A stretch of 64,000 nt of DNA from CAYWWY01 sp964580185. GTDB taxonomy: Bacteria > Thermotogota > Thermotogae > MWEM01. Below are positions 25,096 to 34,435 of this stretch, piece after piece. A program made the position numbers and the translations under genes. The stretch's first letter is position 1, and each line of letters begins with the position of its first letter. The stretch lies in NCBI GenBank assembly GCA_964580185.1, contig CAZOJQ010000009.1, forward strand, positions 5,894 through 69,893. The letters are read 5' to 3'. The notes below the pieces were generated by a model, which was given only the letters and a program-made list of their open reading frames with translations, searched no databases and was not told the origin of the DNA.

Positions 25096-25761
25096 TTACG
25101 GGAGCAAAATCCAAATAATCAACCCGATCCCCAACAATCCCAAAAGGGAGGCGCCACCGCCGCAGCAAGAAGAACAGGTGGAAGCGCAAGGATCGCTGCA
25201 TGGAGACGGTGGGGGTGGAGGGGGCAGAGGGGTGGGTACAGCGCAGGGCGCGCAGGGATCAATCGTTGGTGTCACCACACATGCGCTGATACATCCTGCG
25301 TGATCCAGAACCAAAGAAACCAGCTGCCATGTGCAAGTGCTTGGTCGATAGACTCGGAAGATCACCGTCGAACCAAAGGGGGCCCGTTTGAGCAAGTCTA
25401 CCAAACTCGTCCATCCAGTAATTCGGAGGTGCGTGTATTGAACACATAGGCATTTGAGCATGCAAAGTTGATCCGCCAAAGGGTTGCATGGATTGAACGA
25501 AATAGTCCATCCTTTGTTCGGGGCAGTACTCAGTTTCCAAATCTGGCTGTTGGGAATAACCAATGCTTCTGTGATGATATCTCCCGGCAGTAAATTGCCA
25601 TGGGCCGGAAACCCATAGGTGGTGGAATGGACATAAGCAGCCCGGACCCATCTGCCTTCGATAAAACCAGAAAAGTTCTGAACCGATGCCCCAAGCTGAA
25701 GACTAAATGCGGACACCGCGATAAGCAGAACCATCAGGCCAAGTGCCATCAGTTTCTTCAT
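25096..25761 (-). CDS. Secreted PDZ-like protein with Cys/Pro-rich linker and C-terminal membrane tail
   Basis: 221 aa, not recognised as a named family. A signal peptide (residues about 3-24) is followed by a region with PDZ character: an AAYVHSTTYG strand, NLLPGDIITEALVI in place of the usual LxxGDxI loop, and LKRAPFGSTVIFRVYR as the closing strands. A Pro/Cys-rich stretch follows (PTPLPPPPPPSPCSDPC, then CSSCCGGG), ending in a hydrophobic helix (SLLGLLGIGLIIWILLP) with no basic tail. This layout suggests export and surface anchoring. The ATG at 25761 has AAAGGAGAG eight bases upstream. It lies between a lipoprotein-like gene and the PHP gene. Confidence 0.65.
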   Translation of the reverse strand: MKKLMALGLMVLLIAVSAFSLQLGASVQNFSGFIEGRWVRAAYVHSTTYGFPAHGNLLPGDIITEALVIPNSQIWKLSTAPNKGWTISFNPCNPLADQLCMLKCLCVQYTHLRITGWTSLVDLLKRAPFGSTVIFRVYRPSTCTWQLVSLVLDHAGCISACVVTPTIDPCAPCAVPTPLPPPPPPSPCSDPCASTCSSCCGGGASLLGLLGIGLIIWILLP

Positions 25762-25799
25762 GTACATCACTCTCCTTTTTTTGCAGCGCGGACGTACTA

Positions 25800-26177
25800 T
25801 CAGTGCATGAGAATCTGCTTACTGGCGCGATTGATAATGGTGCCTTCGGCAAACCCCCCGTCGGTAGTGAAAATCTTTACCGAATCACCGACAACAACGA
25901 TTTCGCAATTCTGATATTCATGACCGGTTTCTAGGTTCCTAAGGACACCAAAATACACCGTGCCATCGAAGGAATTGAGTTCTAGCTCTCCTGTAATCGT
26001 TCCAAGATCTCGCGCTTCCGCAAATGCGACCGCTCGCTCTTCACTAAGGAGAACAATGGGCCCAAACAGTTTCCAAACTCCACTTAACCATGTGATTCCC
26101 ATTATGGAACTACAACTGCTCAGCATGACCATAAGGACCAACAAAGCCGCAACAACTACTGCCATTTTCTTCTTCAT
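25800..26177 (-). CDS. Putative lipoprotein of unknown function
   Basis: 125 aa. MKKK followed by a hydrophobic stretch and the lipobox LSSC (Cys near residue 22) indicates export and lipid attachment. The mature part is short and probably beta-rich (TITGELELNSFDGTVYFGVL, EIVVVGDSVKIFTTDGG). No family was recognised. The ATG follows GAGGAGGTGGAACC. It is 38 bp upstream of the PDZ-like gene on the same strand, so the two envelope proteins may be co-expressed. Confidence 0.6.
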   Translation of the reverse strand: MKKKMAVVVAALLVLMVMLSSCSSIMGITWLSGVWKLFGPIVLLSEERAVAFAEARDLGTITGELELNSFDGTVYFGVLRNLETGHEYQNCEIVVVGDSVKIFTTDGGFAEGTIINRASKQILMH

Positions 26178-26217
26178 GGTTCCACCTCCTCAATAATTGT
26201 ATCATTTGACCAAGTTT

Positions 26218-26226
26218 ATTATACCA
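26218..26226 (-). promoter_or_regulatory. Extended -10 promoter element for the lipoprotein gene
   Basis: The minus strand reads TGGTATAAT about 40 bp before the lipoprotein ATG, with no clear -35. Confidence 0.45.
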
Positions 26227-26243
26227 TAGATGAATCCAAAAAT

Positions 26244-26268
26244 AAAAGCGCTCATACGAGCGCTTTTT
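26244..26268. terminator. Terminator downstream of the oligopeptide transporter operon
   Basis: AAAAGCGCTC-ATAC-GAGCGCTTTTT is a near-perfect hairpin. Facing the minus-strand ABC operon it ends in TTTTATT, and it also lies just upstream of the lipoprotein promoter. Confidence 0.75.
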
Positions 26269-26291
26269 CTGGTACACCTATGATTCCCTAC

Positions 26292-27344
26292 TTACGATTG
26301 TGGAATTTTCCCTTCGCGGATCTCTTTCCATAACGAGCATGCGACCATATGTTCCTCGCCGGATTCCACAAGTTCGGGTTCGGGCTGGGTCCAGCATGAT
26401 TCTTGGGCAAAAACGCATCGGGGATGGAATCGGCATCCTTGCGGGATGTTGGCCGCAGAGGGGATTTCTCCCTTAATGGGAACCTCTTTGATCCGGTTGA
26501 CTTTCCCGGCGATTGGTTCGCATACCGCTGTAATCAATGCCTGGGTGTATGGATGTTGCGGATGATCGATCACATTATCCGGATCTCCCATTTCCACAAT
26601 CTTGCCAAGATACATAACAGCGATTCGGTCTGTGAAGTATCGGGCTGTTGAAAGGTCATGGGTGATGTAGAGATAGGTCAACTGGAGATCCCGCTGCACC
26701 GCGCGCATTGTGTGCAATATTTCCGCTCTCGTCGATAAATCGATCATTGAAACCGGTTCGTCGGCTACAATAATCTTTGGATCGAGAATCAAACTCCTTG
26801 CTGTTGCGGCTCTTTGCCGCTGACCTCCGCTCAGCATGTGGGGAAACCGTTCCATAAACTCTTCCGGTGGAATTAACCGAACCTCCTCTAAGGCCTTTTT
26901 GATGGTTACTTCTCGCTCGGTTCGGTCTTTTCCCAGTTTGTGAATGATCAATGGTTCCGCCAGAACGTCTCGGATCTTAAACCGTGGGTTCATCGAAGCG
27001 TAGGGATCCTGGAAGACCATCTGCACATTCCTTCGGTAGCGATCCAACTCCCGTCGGGTAATGTGCGTCACATCTTTGCCATCCAAAATCATCTTTCCGC
27101 CTGTCGGTTCCTCAAGCTTCATGATGAGTTTTCCGGTCGTTGTTTTTCCGCAACCGGATTCGCCAACCAATCCGAAGATCTCTCCTCTCCGAATGCCAAA
27201 CGATACCCCATCAACGGCCTTGACCCAACTGCGATGGGCAGAAAAAATCTCTTTCAGCCCTTTTTTTCGTATGGGAAACCATTTCTGAATGTTATGGAGT
27301 TCCATGATGTAGTCGTTCTTATCAATCACGTGGGACGATTTCAT
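26292..27344 (-). CDS. Oligopeptide/dipeptide ABC transporter ATP-binding protein (OppF/DppF type)
   Basis: A 350-aa cytoplasmic ATPase. It has Walker A GLVGESGCGKTTTGKL, the signature MLSGGQRQRAATARSL, Walker B KIIVADEPVSMIDLS, the H-loop TYLYITHDLS and a C-terminal oligopeptide-transporter domain with Cys-rich GCRFHPRCVFAQESCW. In OppF/DppF that region (CxRC..C-type) can bind an Fe-S cluster. The ATG at 27344 follows GGAGGTGCAGATC and overlaps the OppD stop by four bases (ATGA). Confidence 0.93.
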   Translation of the reverse strand: MKSSHVIDKNDYIMELHNIQKWFPIRKKGLKEIFSAHRSWVKAVDGVSFGIRRGEIFGLVGESGCGKTTTGKLIMKLEEPTGGKMILDGKDVTHITRRELDRYRRNVQMVFQDPYASMNPRFKIRDVLAEPLIIHKLGKDRTEREVTIKKALEEVRLIPPEEFMERFPHMLSGGQRQRAATARSLILDPKIIVADEPVSMIDLSTRAEILHTMRAVQRDLQLTYLYITHDLSTARYFTDRIAVMYLGKIVEMGDPDNVIDHPQHPYTQALITAVCEPIAGKVNRIKEVPIKGEIPSAANIPQGCRFHPRCVFAQESCWTQPEPELVESGEEHMVACSLWKEIREGKIPQS

Positions 27345-28309
27345 GATCTGCACCTCCAGCAAGCAACCATGTGATCGGGTTCAAGTTCTTCAAGAGGAGG
27401 TTCCTCTTGGCTGCAAACATCCATCACTTCCGGACATCGCAAATGAAACCGACAACCGGGAGGAGGCATAAGAAGGTCAGGAGGTGTTCCTTTGATAAAG
27501 GCGAGCTCTTCCACTTTCTCATGCAATCGAGGTGTAGCGCCTAAAAGCCGCTTGGTATACGGATGCATCGGTCCTTGCTCTCCATAGATTTGTTGATTCG
27601 TCCCGATTTCTGCGATCTTCCCCGCGTACATTACCATGATCCGGTCAGAGACTTCCGCTTCGGTGGCAAGGTCGTGGGTGATAAAGATGAAAGAAAGCTT
27701 CAGTTTCTCCTTGAGTTCTTTGAGCAAATTGATAATCTGAGCCTGAACAACCACATCTAAAGCAGTGGTAGGTTCGTCGCAGATGACTACTTTCGGCTCC
27801 AGAAACAGAGCGGTGGCGATAACGACCCGTTGTTTCATTCCTCCGGATAGCTCATGAGGGTACCTTCGAATCACATCATGGGATAGGCCCACATAGGTAA
27901 GGTATTTTTCGATTCGTGCCATAGCTTCGTCTTTTCCCATTTCCCGATGCTCTTGAAGGGTTTCCATCATCTGTCTGCCGATGGTATACGCAGGGGTCAA
28001 ACAATTCATTGCGCCCTGAAAAACCATGGAAATCTTTTCCCAACGGATCTTCCGGCGCATCACAGTCTCGGTCAATGGCATGATATTTTGCCCATCTACG
28101 GAAATTTGGCCACCCACAATCCTTCCCGGAGGAGTGGGCATTTTAAGCAAGGCAACCGCCATTGTGGTTTTTCCACAACCCGATTCGCCTACCACACCCA
28201 AGGTTTCTCCTTCTTTGAGAAAGAAGGAAATATCATCAACCGCTCGCACTACACCCTTGGAAGTAAAATAGTGGAGCTTCAGGTTTTGAACCTCTAGTAT
28301 TTTTACCAT
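27341..28309 (-). CDS. Oligopeptide/dipeptide ABC transporter ATP-binding protein (OppD/DppD type)
   Basis: 322 aa with Walker A GVVGESGCGKTTMAVAL, signature ELSGGMKQRVVIATAL, Walker B KVVICDEPTTALDV, H-loop SFIFITHDLATE and the C-terminal motif PPPGCRFHLRCPEVMDVC. It pairs with the OppF-type gene as a heterodimeric motor. Five bases separate it from the OppC-type permease gene. Confidence 0.93.
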   Translation of the reverse strand: MVKILEVQNLKLHYFTSKGVVRAVDDISFFLKEGETLGVVGESGCGKTTMAVALLKMPTPPGRIVGGQISVDGQNIMPLTETVMRRKIRWEKISMVFQGAMNCLTPAYTIGRQMMETLQEHREMGKDEAMARIEKYLTYVGLSHDVIRRYPHELSGGMKQRVVIATALFLEPKVVICDEPTTALDVVVQAQIINLLKELKEKLKLSFIFITHDLATEAEVSDRIMVMYAGKIAEIGTNQQIYGEQGPMHPYTKRLLGATPRLHEKVEELAFIKGTPPDLLMPPPGCRFHLRCPEVMDVCSQEEPPLEELEPDHMVACWRCRS

Positions 28310-28313
28310 AACA

Positions 28314-29720
28314 CTACCTCGTCCTCAATTTGGGGTGCAGAATCTTATCCATAGCGAACCCGATAAACGCGAAGGTCATTCCCATGATGGCGACAAACAT
28401 CCCGGGAGGAACCACCCACCACCACTGAGAATTCAAGACCGCTCCGCTTCGCCATGCATCCTGGAGGATCTGACCCCAGGTAACAATCGTCCGATCCCCT
28501 AGACCGAGCAAACTGACCGATGCTTCGAAAACAATCGCTTGTGGGATATACAAGGCCATCGACGCAAAGGAGTATGGAATCAGCAAGGGAATCATATGCT
28601 TGAATATCAATCTCCATGAACTAGCCCCCAAGGCTTTCGACGCTTCAATAAACGTTTCTTCCTTGATCTGTAAACCGATGCTTCGCACCGTTTTTACCGG
28701 ACCGGTCCAGAAGAACATACTCATCAACAAGATGAGAATCCAGATACTGGGACGGAATACCGCTGATAAGACAATTAAAATCGGCAGGATCGGAATGCTG
28801 AGAAAGATTTCAAAGATCCGTTGCATCAGCGCATCTTTCCATCCACCAAGGTACGCGCCCATTACCCCATAAATGACGCCGATCCCAACTGCCATGAGCG
28901 CAGTAAGCATACCGATCAAAAGCGCCCATTTCGTCCCGGCCACAATCCCGCTCCAAACATCCCTTTTCCGGATATCTGTGCCTAAGAAGCCGGAGACTCG
29001 GCCTGCGACTACATAAAAACTCTCATCCAACCGACTCTGATCGGAAGAGAAAAAAACCTGAGCGGTAAAGGTATAGGTTCCTTTCAATGCTTCCGGCCGA
29101 TTCATGATCCCGAGCTGCGCTTTGGAAAAATAGAGATCAGTAGGACGAATCAATTGCTGGGTCAACCGTCCCGAAACGGCCCGGTCTTCATAAGTGGTTC
29201 CAAACCGGAAGGCATTGTCCCGCGTGTCGTTGTCCAAAGAAAGGCGGACGTTGATCCCATCGCTCAAACGAACCGTCGTCGAACGCATGAGAATCACATT
29301 GATCCCGTCTGGACGCGACAAAGTCAACATAACTTGCGCGGTTCCGTCGCCCACCAGATGGAAGATCATATCCCGAGGCGCAACATCATATTGATAGTCA
29401 TAGGTATAGACAACCTCATACATTCTTCCCCGAGTGATTTCATTCTCAGTAACTTGCGCATTCTCATCCCGCACAGAAACTGCCCTCTTCTGATCCGTGA
29501 ACGCATTCATCCATTCAGGGGGGACCCCTGATGGATTGTCTTGCCAATACGCCATGTCGTTCCATTTGGTCCCGGCTTCTGGGAAGGGAACCAGGAAGGG
29601 TTCAAAAATGACGAGAATGAGAAAAAAGGCAAACAGAACCAATCCGACAATTCCCGACTTGACTTTGCGAAACTCCGACCAAAACTCTCCAAGGCCTCTT
29701 CGCATATCTTTAAATGTCAT
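28314..29720 (-). CDS. Oligopeptide ABC transporter permease (OppC/DppC type) with a large extracytoplasmic insertion
   Basis: 468 aa against about 300 for ordinary OppC. The N-terminal helix (residues about 25-45) is followed by roughly 190 residues predicted outside the membrane, rich in polar beta-type sequence, before FLGTDIRKRDVWSGIVAGTK and the five-helix core. The cytoplasmic EAA loop reads EASKALGASSWRLIFKH. The insertion probably contacts the large binding protein. The gene overlaps the OppB-type gene by four bases. Confidence 0.88.
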   Translation of the reverse strand: MTFKDMRRGLGEFWSEFRKVKSGIVGLVLFAFFLILVIFEPFLVPFPEAGTKWNDMAYWQDNPSGVPPEWMNAFTDQKRAVSVRDENAQVTENEITRGRMYEVVYTYDYQYDVAPRDMIFHLVGDGTAQVMLTLSRPDGINVILMRSTTVRLSDGINVRLSLDNDTRDNAFRFGTTYEDRAVSGRLTQQLIRPTDLYFSKAQLGIMNRPEALKGTYTFTAQVFFSSDQSRLDESFYVVAGRVSGFLGTDIRKRDVWSGIVAGTKWALLIGMLTALMAVGIGVIYGVMGAYLGGWKDALMQRIFEIFLSIPILPILIVLSAVFRPSIWILILLMSMFFWTGPVKTVRSIGLQIKEETFIEASKALGASSWRLIFKHMIPLLIPYSFASMALYIPQAIVFEASVSLLGLGDRTIVTWGQILQDAWRSGAVLNSQWWWVVPPGMFVAIMGMTFAFIGFAMDKILHPKLRTR

Positions 29721-30766
29721 CGCCGACCCCCTACCTTGATCCTGGGATCCAGGAATCCATAGATTAAATCCAGGATGACCAATCCTGAAATATAAAGTCC
29801 CACGGTCAGTGAGAGGTTACCCATCAAAACAGGGATATCGTTCTGGCCAACCGCTACCCAATAAAGATTCCCAAGCCCGGGCCAGCTAAAAATCCCTTCA
29901 AATATGATACTGCCCGCGACAGTGGCCAATAGGGATAAAAGAGCCATGGTGACAACCGGCGGAGCTGCGGTGCGAAGCGTATGCCCATACATGACCTTGC
30001 GCTCTGGCAAACCTCTGGCGCGCGCGGACATGATGAAGTCTTCTTGGAGAATGCTCAGGACGATATTGCGCGTCAAGAAGGCGCTTCCCCAAAACCCGAT
30101 CAATACCAGGGTCATCAGAGGAAGAACCATATGATAAAGCATGTCGAGAAAATAATGGATCCCGGTGGGTGGTGGTGTCGACACCATCCCCCCTGAAGGG
30201 AAGAGTCGCAATGTATACGAGAAAAACATAATCAGCATCATACCGAGCCACCATGCAGGCATCCCAAAAACGACCATCGTCACGATCGAGGTTGATTTGT
30301 CCAATGTTTTCCCGGGTTTTCTCGCTTTGCGGATTCCGAGCCAAAGACCGATCATGATGTTGATCGCCATCGCAACGGTAAAAAGCGAGACTGTCCGGGG
30401 AACCACTTCCCAAACGATGGTAAAGACATCACGTTCTCCTTGAGCGGAGCGGATGCTGGTAGAGCGACCAAATCGGAATGTGAGGGTATTCCACGTCCGA
30501 AATAGGATCCGCTCAAACACAGGGCGGTCTAGCATATACTGTTTGCTCAGAAAGTCGAGACGTTCTCTATAGTATGTCTGTATCTCCTCTGCAGACATCT
30601 GGCGCGCTTGTTGGATGCCCATCAATTCTCCACGGACCATCTCCTCGATCTGGGTTCGAGCGGTTTCTTCCATAACCGTATTGAATAGGGCGGATAGAAT
30701 GAAGATGATGATTACATACGAAAGAATACCATTGAGGATTCTGCGGACGGCATATTTCCAATACAT
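29717..30766 (-). CDS. Oligopeptide ABC transporter permease (OppB/DppB type)
   Basis: 349 aa with an N-terminal membrane anchor, a periplasmic helical region (residues about 35-100, with TYYRERLDFLSKQYMLD) and the six-helix core. The EAA loop is SARARGLPERKVMYGH, and the C-terminus has GLYISGLVILDLIYGFLDPR, typical of the family. The start has GGAGG and AAGGG upstream. It is the first permease gene after the binding-protein gene, from which it is separated by a hairpin. Confidence 0.92.
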   Translation of the reverse strand: MYWKYAVRRILNGILSYVIIIFILSALFNTVMEETARTQIEEMVRGELMGIQQARQMSAEEIQTYYRERLDFLSKQYMLDRPVFERILFRTWNTLTFRFGRSTSIRSAQGERDVFTIVWEVVPRTVSLFTVAMAINIMIGLWLGIRKARKPGKTLDKSTSIVTMVVFGMPAWWLGMMLIMFFSYTLRLFPSGGMVSTPPPTGIHYFLDMLYHMVLPLMTLVLIGFWGSAFLTRNIVLSILQEDFIMSARARGLPERKVMYGHTLRTAAPPVVTMALLSLLATVAGSIIFEGIFSWPGLGNLYWVAVGQNDIPVLMGNLSLTVGLYISGLVILDLIYGFLDPRIKVGGRR

Positions 30767-30795
30767 GGTCCCTTATCAACCTCCGAAAAGAAAAT

Positions 30796-30825
30796 AGTAG
30801 CACCTTCCCGAAGGAAGGTGCTACT
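30796..30825 (-). terminator. Intercistronic hairpin between the binding protein and the permeases
   Basis: AGTAGCACCTTCC and GGAAGGTGCTACT form a 13-bp perfect stem with a four-base loop. A T-rich but interrupted tract (ATTTTCTTTTC) follows on the minus strand. It is probably a partial terminator or mRNA-stabilising structure that keeps the binding protein more abundant than the membrane parts. Confidence 0.7.
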
Positions 30826-30839
30826 CTGGTTCACGTTTC

Positions 30840-33338
30840 TTAGAATACCAAAAGTGTCTCCACAGAACTGGTTTCAACTTCACCAATCTTGGCAAGCGCA
30901 AGAATGTTATATTCACCAGGAACGAGTTTGTCAGTTACACTACCTGGAATTATTGCTTCGTACACTCCGGGGGCGACCATCCTTGCTTGGACCTCTTCTT
31001 CGAAATCAGGAGCCAAAAGGATCACACGAACTGCGGCCTGACCAGTTGGTGTCAGATCGGTTTCGGGATACTGTACTTCGAACACCCGAACAGAAACGTC
31101 GACATCCTGACCGCGGGTCACCATGAAGGGCAGTTCAATCGCTTCAATCATTGGTCGTGTGACTGAAAGGCGGTTGGGCCAATAGTCAGGTGTCCAAGGA
31201 TAGAGAGGATCGCGGTTTGCGCGGAGTTCCATGAAGTTGGTGTTGGCATCGTAGTTCTGGATGTAGAATGCGCCGTTGGAGATGAACGCATGGCCTTTTT
31301 CGTTGATCCATTGAATCGCAAGGTCATAGGCTTCACGCGCTTGGGTTGGAGAGATGTACTCTTCCATACCGGCGGGCACATGCCATCGGGCTCTCATTTC
31401 CATGAGTTTCCAGAGAATATCTCGGACACATCGAGGCGCAAGAAGGTCAACTTGTTCTACATCGGGGCTTCGGGTAAAGCTCCACACCGTTCCATCTGAT
31501 CCTCCTTCGACGACCAGAAGGGCCAACGCTTCGTAGATTTCCCATGGAATGGGTCCAGCGCTTCGTCCGGTGGCTGTCAAGGTAATCAGTCCTACTCCAT
31601 TGGCAGCAATTCGGTCGGGATCAGGGGCAAAGAAGAAGTCATACCACACAGTTACGCTTCCATCGGGGTTGATCTTGAAGCCTTTGTAGCGGTCATAAGC
31701 AGGCGCTACACTGGTAGAATACGGTTGATCAAAGAAGGCGTCGTCATCCGATGTTTTGGTCATCCAGGTGTAGATGAACTGGTTGACATACAGCATATCG
31801 GTCTGTGTGATCCGTCTTCCGTGGTGCCAGTTCATGGGATGATGCGTGTAGGTACATTGGGTAAAAGAGGTCAAGCCAGGGCCTACGGGTTCAAATTTCT
31901 TGGTATAGGGATTGAACAGAATCGCATCGGCGGGTACTGGTACGCCACCAATCATGTTTCCATCGGCATCCAGACTCACGTCTGTGATCAGATCATCCAG
32001 ATCCCATTGAATGACCACACCGATTGTCTCGCCGGTTGCTGGATGAATCGCAGTCATCAGGTCCCAACAAGGATCGGCAAGGTATCCGACATACACGTCA
32101 GAGAATCCATCGGTTCCGACCGGGTCCCATGCTCCGGCAAAGAGGGTTCCTCGAGCCGAGAATTGGGTGATCCGAAGGACTTTGTCGGCAGTGTTGGACG
32201 ATCGGAAGGTCCATCGGTCGGGACCATTCCCGACACCGTACAGGAAGCGATTCAAGAATCGGTCTTTGTTGGTGGCGTAGAAGTCGGTCTGATAGACCAG
32301 ATAGACTCGGATTGAATCTTGAAGTCCCAGTTCGTTGGCTTCCAGGATTAGTTCCCAATAATCTTCTTCAGTCAAGAACTGTCCGTTGACGACTTTGTAC
32401 GTGAGTTCGTTGATTCGCTCAGGAGTATAGTTCCAGTCGCCAGGTCGGTTTCCACCGGGCATATAAGGCAGATACCAGGAAGCGTACATCTGAGAGATGC
32501 TGGCATCATGCCATCGCACCGTTGCGGTGAGCCCCCATCCTTCGGTGTACATGTTGTACTGGTAATCTGCGGGGTTTGATGAGTACCATTGGCTGATCGC
32601 CACACGGTCTCGGATGAGTTGTTCTACTCGGATTCCCGCTTTTTCAATCTGTTGCGCGACGTATGCGCCTACTCTGAGACGATCGTCTTCGGATCGAATC
32701 AAGAATCGAAGCGTGACGGGTTCGCCATCGAATTCCCAATACTGCGCGCCTCGGACTAGTCGACCCTGGTTTTCGGGCAAGGCGGCTGCTTTCTGCATAG
32801 CTGCTTCAATGTCGCGGAGCCCTTTGGCTTCGTCGCCTTCGGCGGTGATTCCGAACTTGTCTTTAATTAGGTTGTAGCGATACGTGCCGGGGTTCGCGGG
32901 GACTACGACGTTGTACATCGCACCCCCGGTTCCCAGTTGGATTTCGTCCACGATATGCTTTCTGCTGAACAAGAAATTCAACGCAAAGCGAACATCCTGG
33001 ATGGCAAATGGGTTGAAGTAGGTCTTGTCCCCGACCTGAACCTGGTAGGGCGCTTTGTTGGGAATTGGATTGACTTGGATGTTGGAGTACCCGGATGGAA
33101 TCGCGTATACCTCCAGTTTGTCTCGATCGGCAGGGTCTGTTGCCAAGAACACGGAAGCGTCAACGCCCCATAAGAAAATGTCGGTAAGGCCTTCCGCAGC
33201 GTCTTTGATCCCTACATCCTGGGTCATTTTGACGTTAACGTAGACTACATCAGGGATTGGTCCTTTCACCTGGGCAATCGCCATCACGCTCATAATAACC
33301 GTCAGAGCAATTACCAACCACATTGCTTTCTTCTGCAT
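30840..33338 (-). CDS. Oligopeptide ABC transporter substrate-binding protein (family 5), unusually large
   Basis: 832 aa, against about 500-600 for OppA/DppA. The signal peptide is residues 1-22 (MQKKAMWLVIALTVIMSVMA), with no lipobox cysteine, so the protein may be anchored otherwise or free in the periplasm. Family-5 features include FAIQDVRFALNFLFSRKHIVDEI and HHGRRITQTDMLYVNQFIYTW, the latter resembling the usual W-H-D-G-x-xhTAxDV segment. The last 110 residues look like a separate beta domain. An SD of GGGGG lies ten bases before the ATG. It is first in the transporter operon. Confidence 0.9.
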   Translation of the reverse strand: MQKKAMWLVIALTVIMSVMAIAQVKGPIPDVVYVNVKMTQDVGIKDAAEGLTDIFLWGVDASVFLATDPADRDKLEVYAIPSGYSNIQVNPIPNKAPYQVQVGDKTYFNPFAIQDVRFALNFLFSRKHIVDEIQLGTGGAMYNVVVPANPGTYRYNLIKDKFGITAEGDEAKGLRDIEAAMQKAAALPENQGRLVRGAQYWEFDGEPVTLRFLIRSEDDRLRVGAYVAQQIEKAGIRVEQLIRDRVAISQWYSSNPADYQYNMYTEGWGLTATVRWHDASISQMYASWYLPYMPGGNRPGDWNYTPERINELTYKVVNGQFLTEEDYWELILEANELGLQDSIRVYLVYQTDFYATNKDRFLNRFLYGVGNGPDRWTFRSSNTADKVLRITQFSARGTLFAGAWDPVGTDGFSDVYVGYLADPCWDLMTAIHPATGETIGVVIQWDLDDLITDVSLDADGNMIGGVPVPADAILFNPYTKKFEPVGPGLTSFTQCTYTHHPMNWHHGRRITQTDMLYVNQFIYTWMTKTSDDDAFFDQPYSTSVAPAYDRYKGFKINPDGSVTVWYDFFFAPDPDRIAANGVGLITLTATGRSAGPIPWEIYEALALLVVEGGSDGTVWSFTRSPDVEQVDLLAPRCVRDILWKLMEMRARWHVPAGMEEYISPTQAREAYDLAIQWINEKGHAFISNGAFYIQNYDANTNFMELRANRDPLYPWTPDYWPNRLSVTRPMIEAIELPFMVTRGQDVDVSVRVFEVQYPETDLTPTGQAAVRVILLAPDFEEEVQARMVAPGVYEAIIPGSVTDKLVPGEYNILALAKIGEVETSSVETLLVF

Positions 33339-33431
33339 GTACCATTTCCCCCTTTCAAGTTCCTCGCAGGCTTTTTCTTGTCTTCGGATTTCGGAAAAAA
33401 ACCCTTGAGGTTGTGTTGTTTCCTAGGTATC

Positions 33432-33461
33432 AGTTTATCATAAAGCTGCCTTCATTGTCAA
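33432..33461 (-). promoter_or_regulatory. Promoter for the oligopeptide transporter operon
   Basis: The minus strand has a consensus -35 TTGACA (33456-33461), an 18-bp spacer and TAAACT (33432-33437), about 95 bp ahead of the binding-protein gene. Confidence 0.75.
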
Positions 33462-33470
33462 GATGATGGT

Positions 33471-34406
33471 TCACAAAAAGAACTGCATTTCGACAATAAC
33501 ACCCTTTCCCGATTCGGAAACGATCACCATTTTGTCAGAATACCGTTGCATATTCGGAATGCCCATGCCCGCTCCAAACCCCATCTCCCGGATCTGATCA
33601 GTGGCAGTGGTCCATCCCTCTTGCATTGCTTTATCCACGTCTTCGATCCCGTTCCCCTGGTCTTCTACCCGGACGCGGATGTAGCTTTCATAGGGGAAGC
33701 AATAGATGGTTCCCGAACTGCTGCTGTGAATGACAACGTTGGTTTCCGCCTCGTAGGTGGCAATCGCCACCTTGCGGACAATTTCTTCGGGAATCCCTTT
33801 TCCCACCAGAAAATCTTTGAGTCGCGCCGCCCCCATTCCTGCTAGGCTGACTTCTGCATAGTCGATCGGAAAAACAAACTCAGCCCCCGATTTGTTGATT
33901 TCTTCTCCCGTGATCAAGGAGTGATTGGTCATCTCCCCTTCCAAGACATTCTGCCTGCGCAAGTCCCTGACATACAGCACGCGGAATTTCTCCAAGATCC
34001 CCCGAAGGATGTCCTCTTTTGTAATAATCCCCACCAACCGTTTTTCTTCATTCAGGACGGGGAATCGGCCAAACCGGTAACGGTTAAACTTCTCAAAGAT
34101 CTGGGGCAGATGTTCGTCCTCTTGCAAAGAAACCACACGAAGGGTCATATGACGAGCAATCGGTTCATGGATCCGGTTTTTTTCCAATGCATGGATAATA
34201 TCTTCAATGCTTACGATTCCGACCATCCGATCCTTTTCCATCACTACCAATCCGGAAATCTTTTTGAGTCGCATAAGCTCTTTGGCTTGCTCGAGGGTTC
34301 GTTCCGGGGAAATTCGGATGACATTGGTCACCATGATATCTTTGGCGGTTAAGTCTTTAAAGATCGTTTGCAACTGATCGATCAGATGTTCAATGGTCTT
34401 CTGCAC
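33471..34406 (-). CDS. Tandem CBS-domain protein with C-terminal anti-sigma-type HATPase
   Basis: 311 aa. Two CBS motifs (about residues 20-135: AKDIMVTNVIRISPERTLEQ, VGIVSIEDIIHAL, RFGRFPVLNEE, LVGIITKEDIL) form an adenosine-nucleotide-sensing module. It is followed by a GHKL ATPase (about 205-311) with N box EAETNVVIHS, G1 DQGNGIED and G2 GAGMGIPNMQ, as in RsbW/SpoIIAB kinases. The fusion suggests nucleotide- or energy-dependent control of a serine kinase or anti-sigma activity. GTG at 34406 is chosen because GGGAGGA lies six bases upstream. It is the last gene of the relA-led operon. Confidence 0.8.
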   Translation of the reverse strand: MQKTIEHLIDQLQTIFKDLTAKDIMVTNVIRISPERTLEQAKELMRLKKISGLVVMEKDRMVGIVSIEDIIHALEKNRIHEPIARHMTLRVVSLQEDEHLPQIFEKFNRYRFGRFPVLNEEKRLVGIITKEDILRGILEKFRVLYVRDLRRQNVLEGEMTNHSLITGEEINKSGAEFVFPIDYAEVSLAGMGAARLKDFLVGKGIPEEIVRKVAIATYEAETNVVIHSSSSGTIYCFPYESYIRVRVEDQGNGIEDVDKAMQEGWTTATDQIREMGFGAGMGIPNMQRYSDKMVIVSESGKGVIVEMQFFL

Positions 34407-34435
34407 AGAACTTCCTCCCATTCTCAAATGACCGT

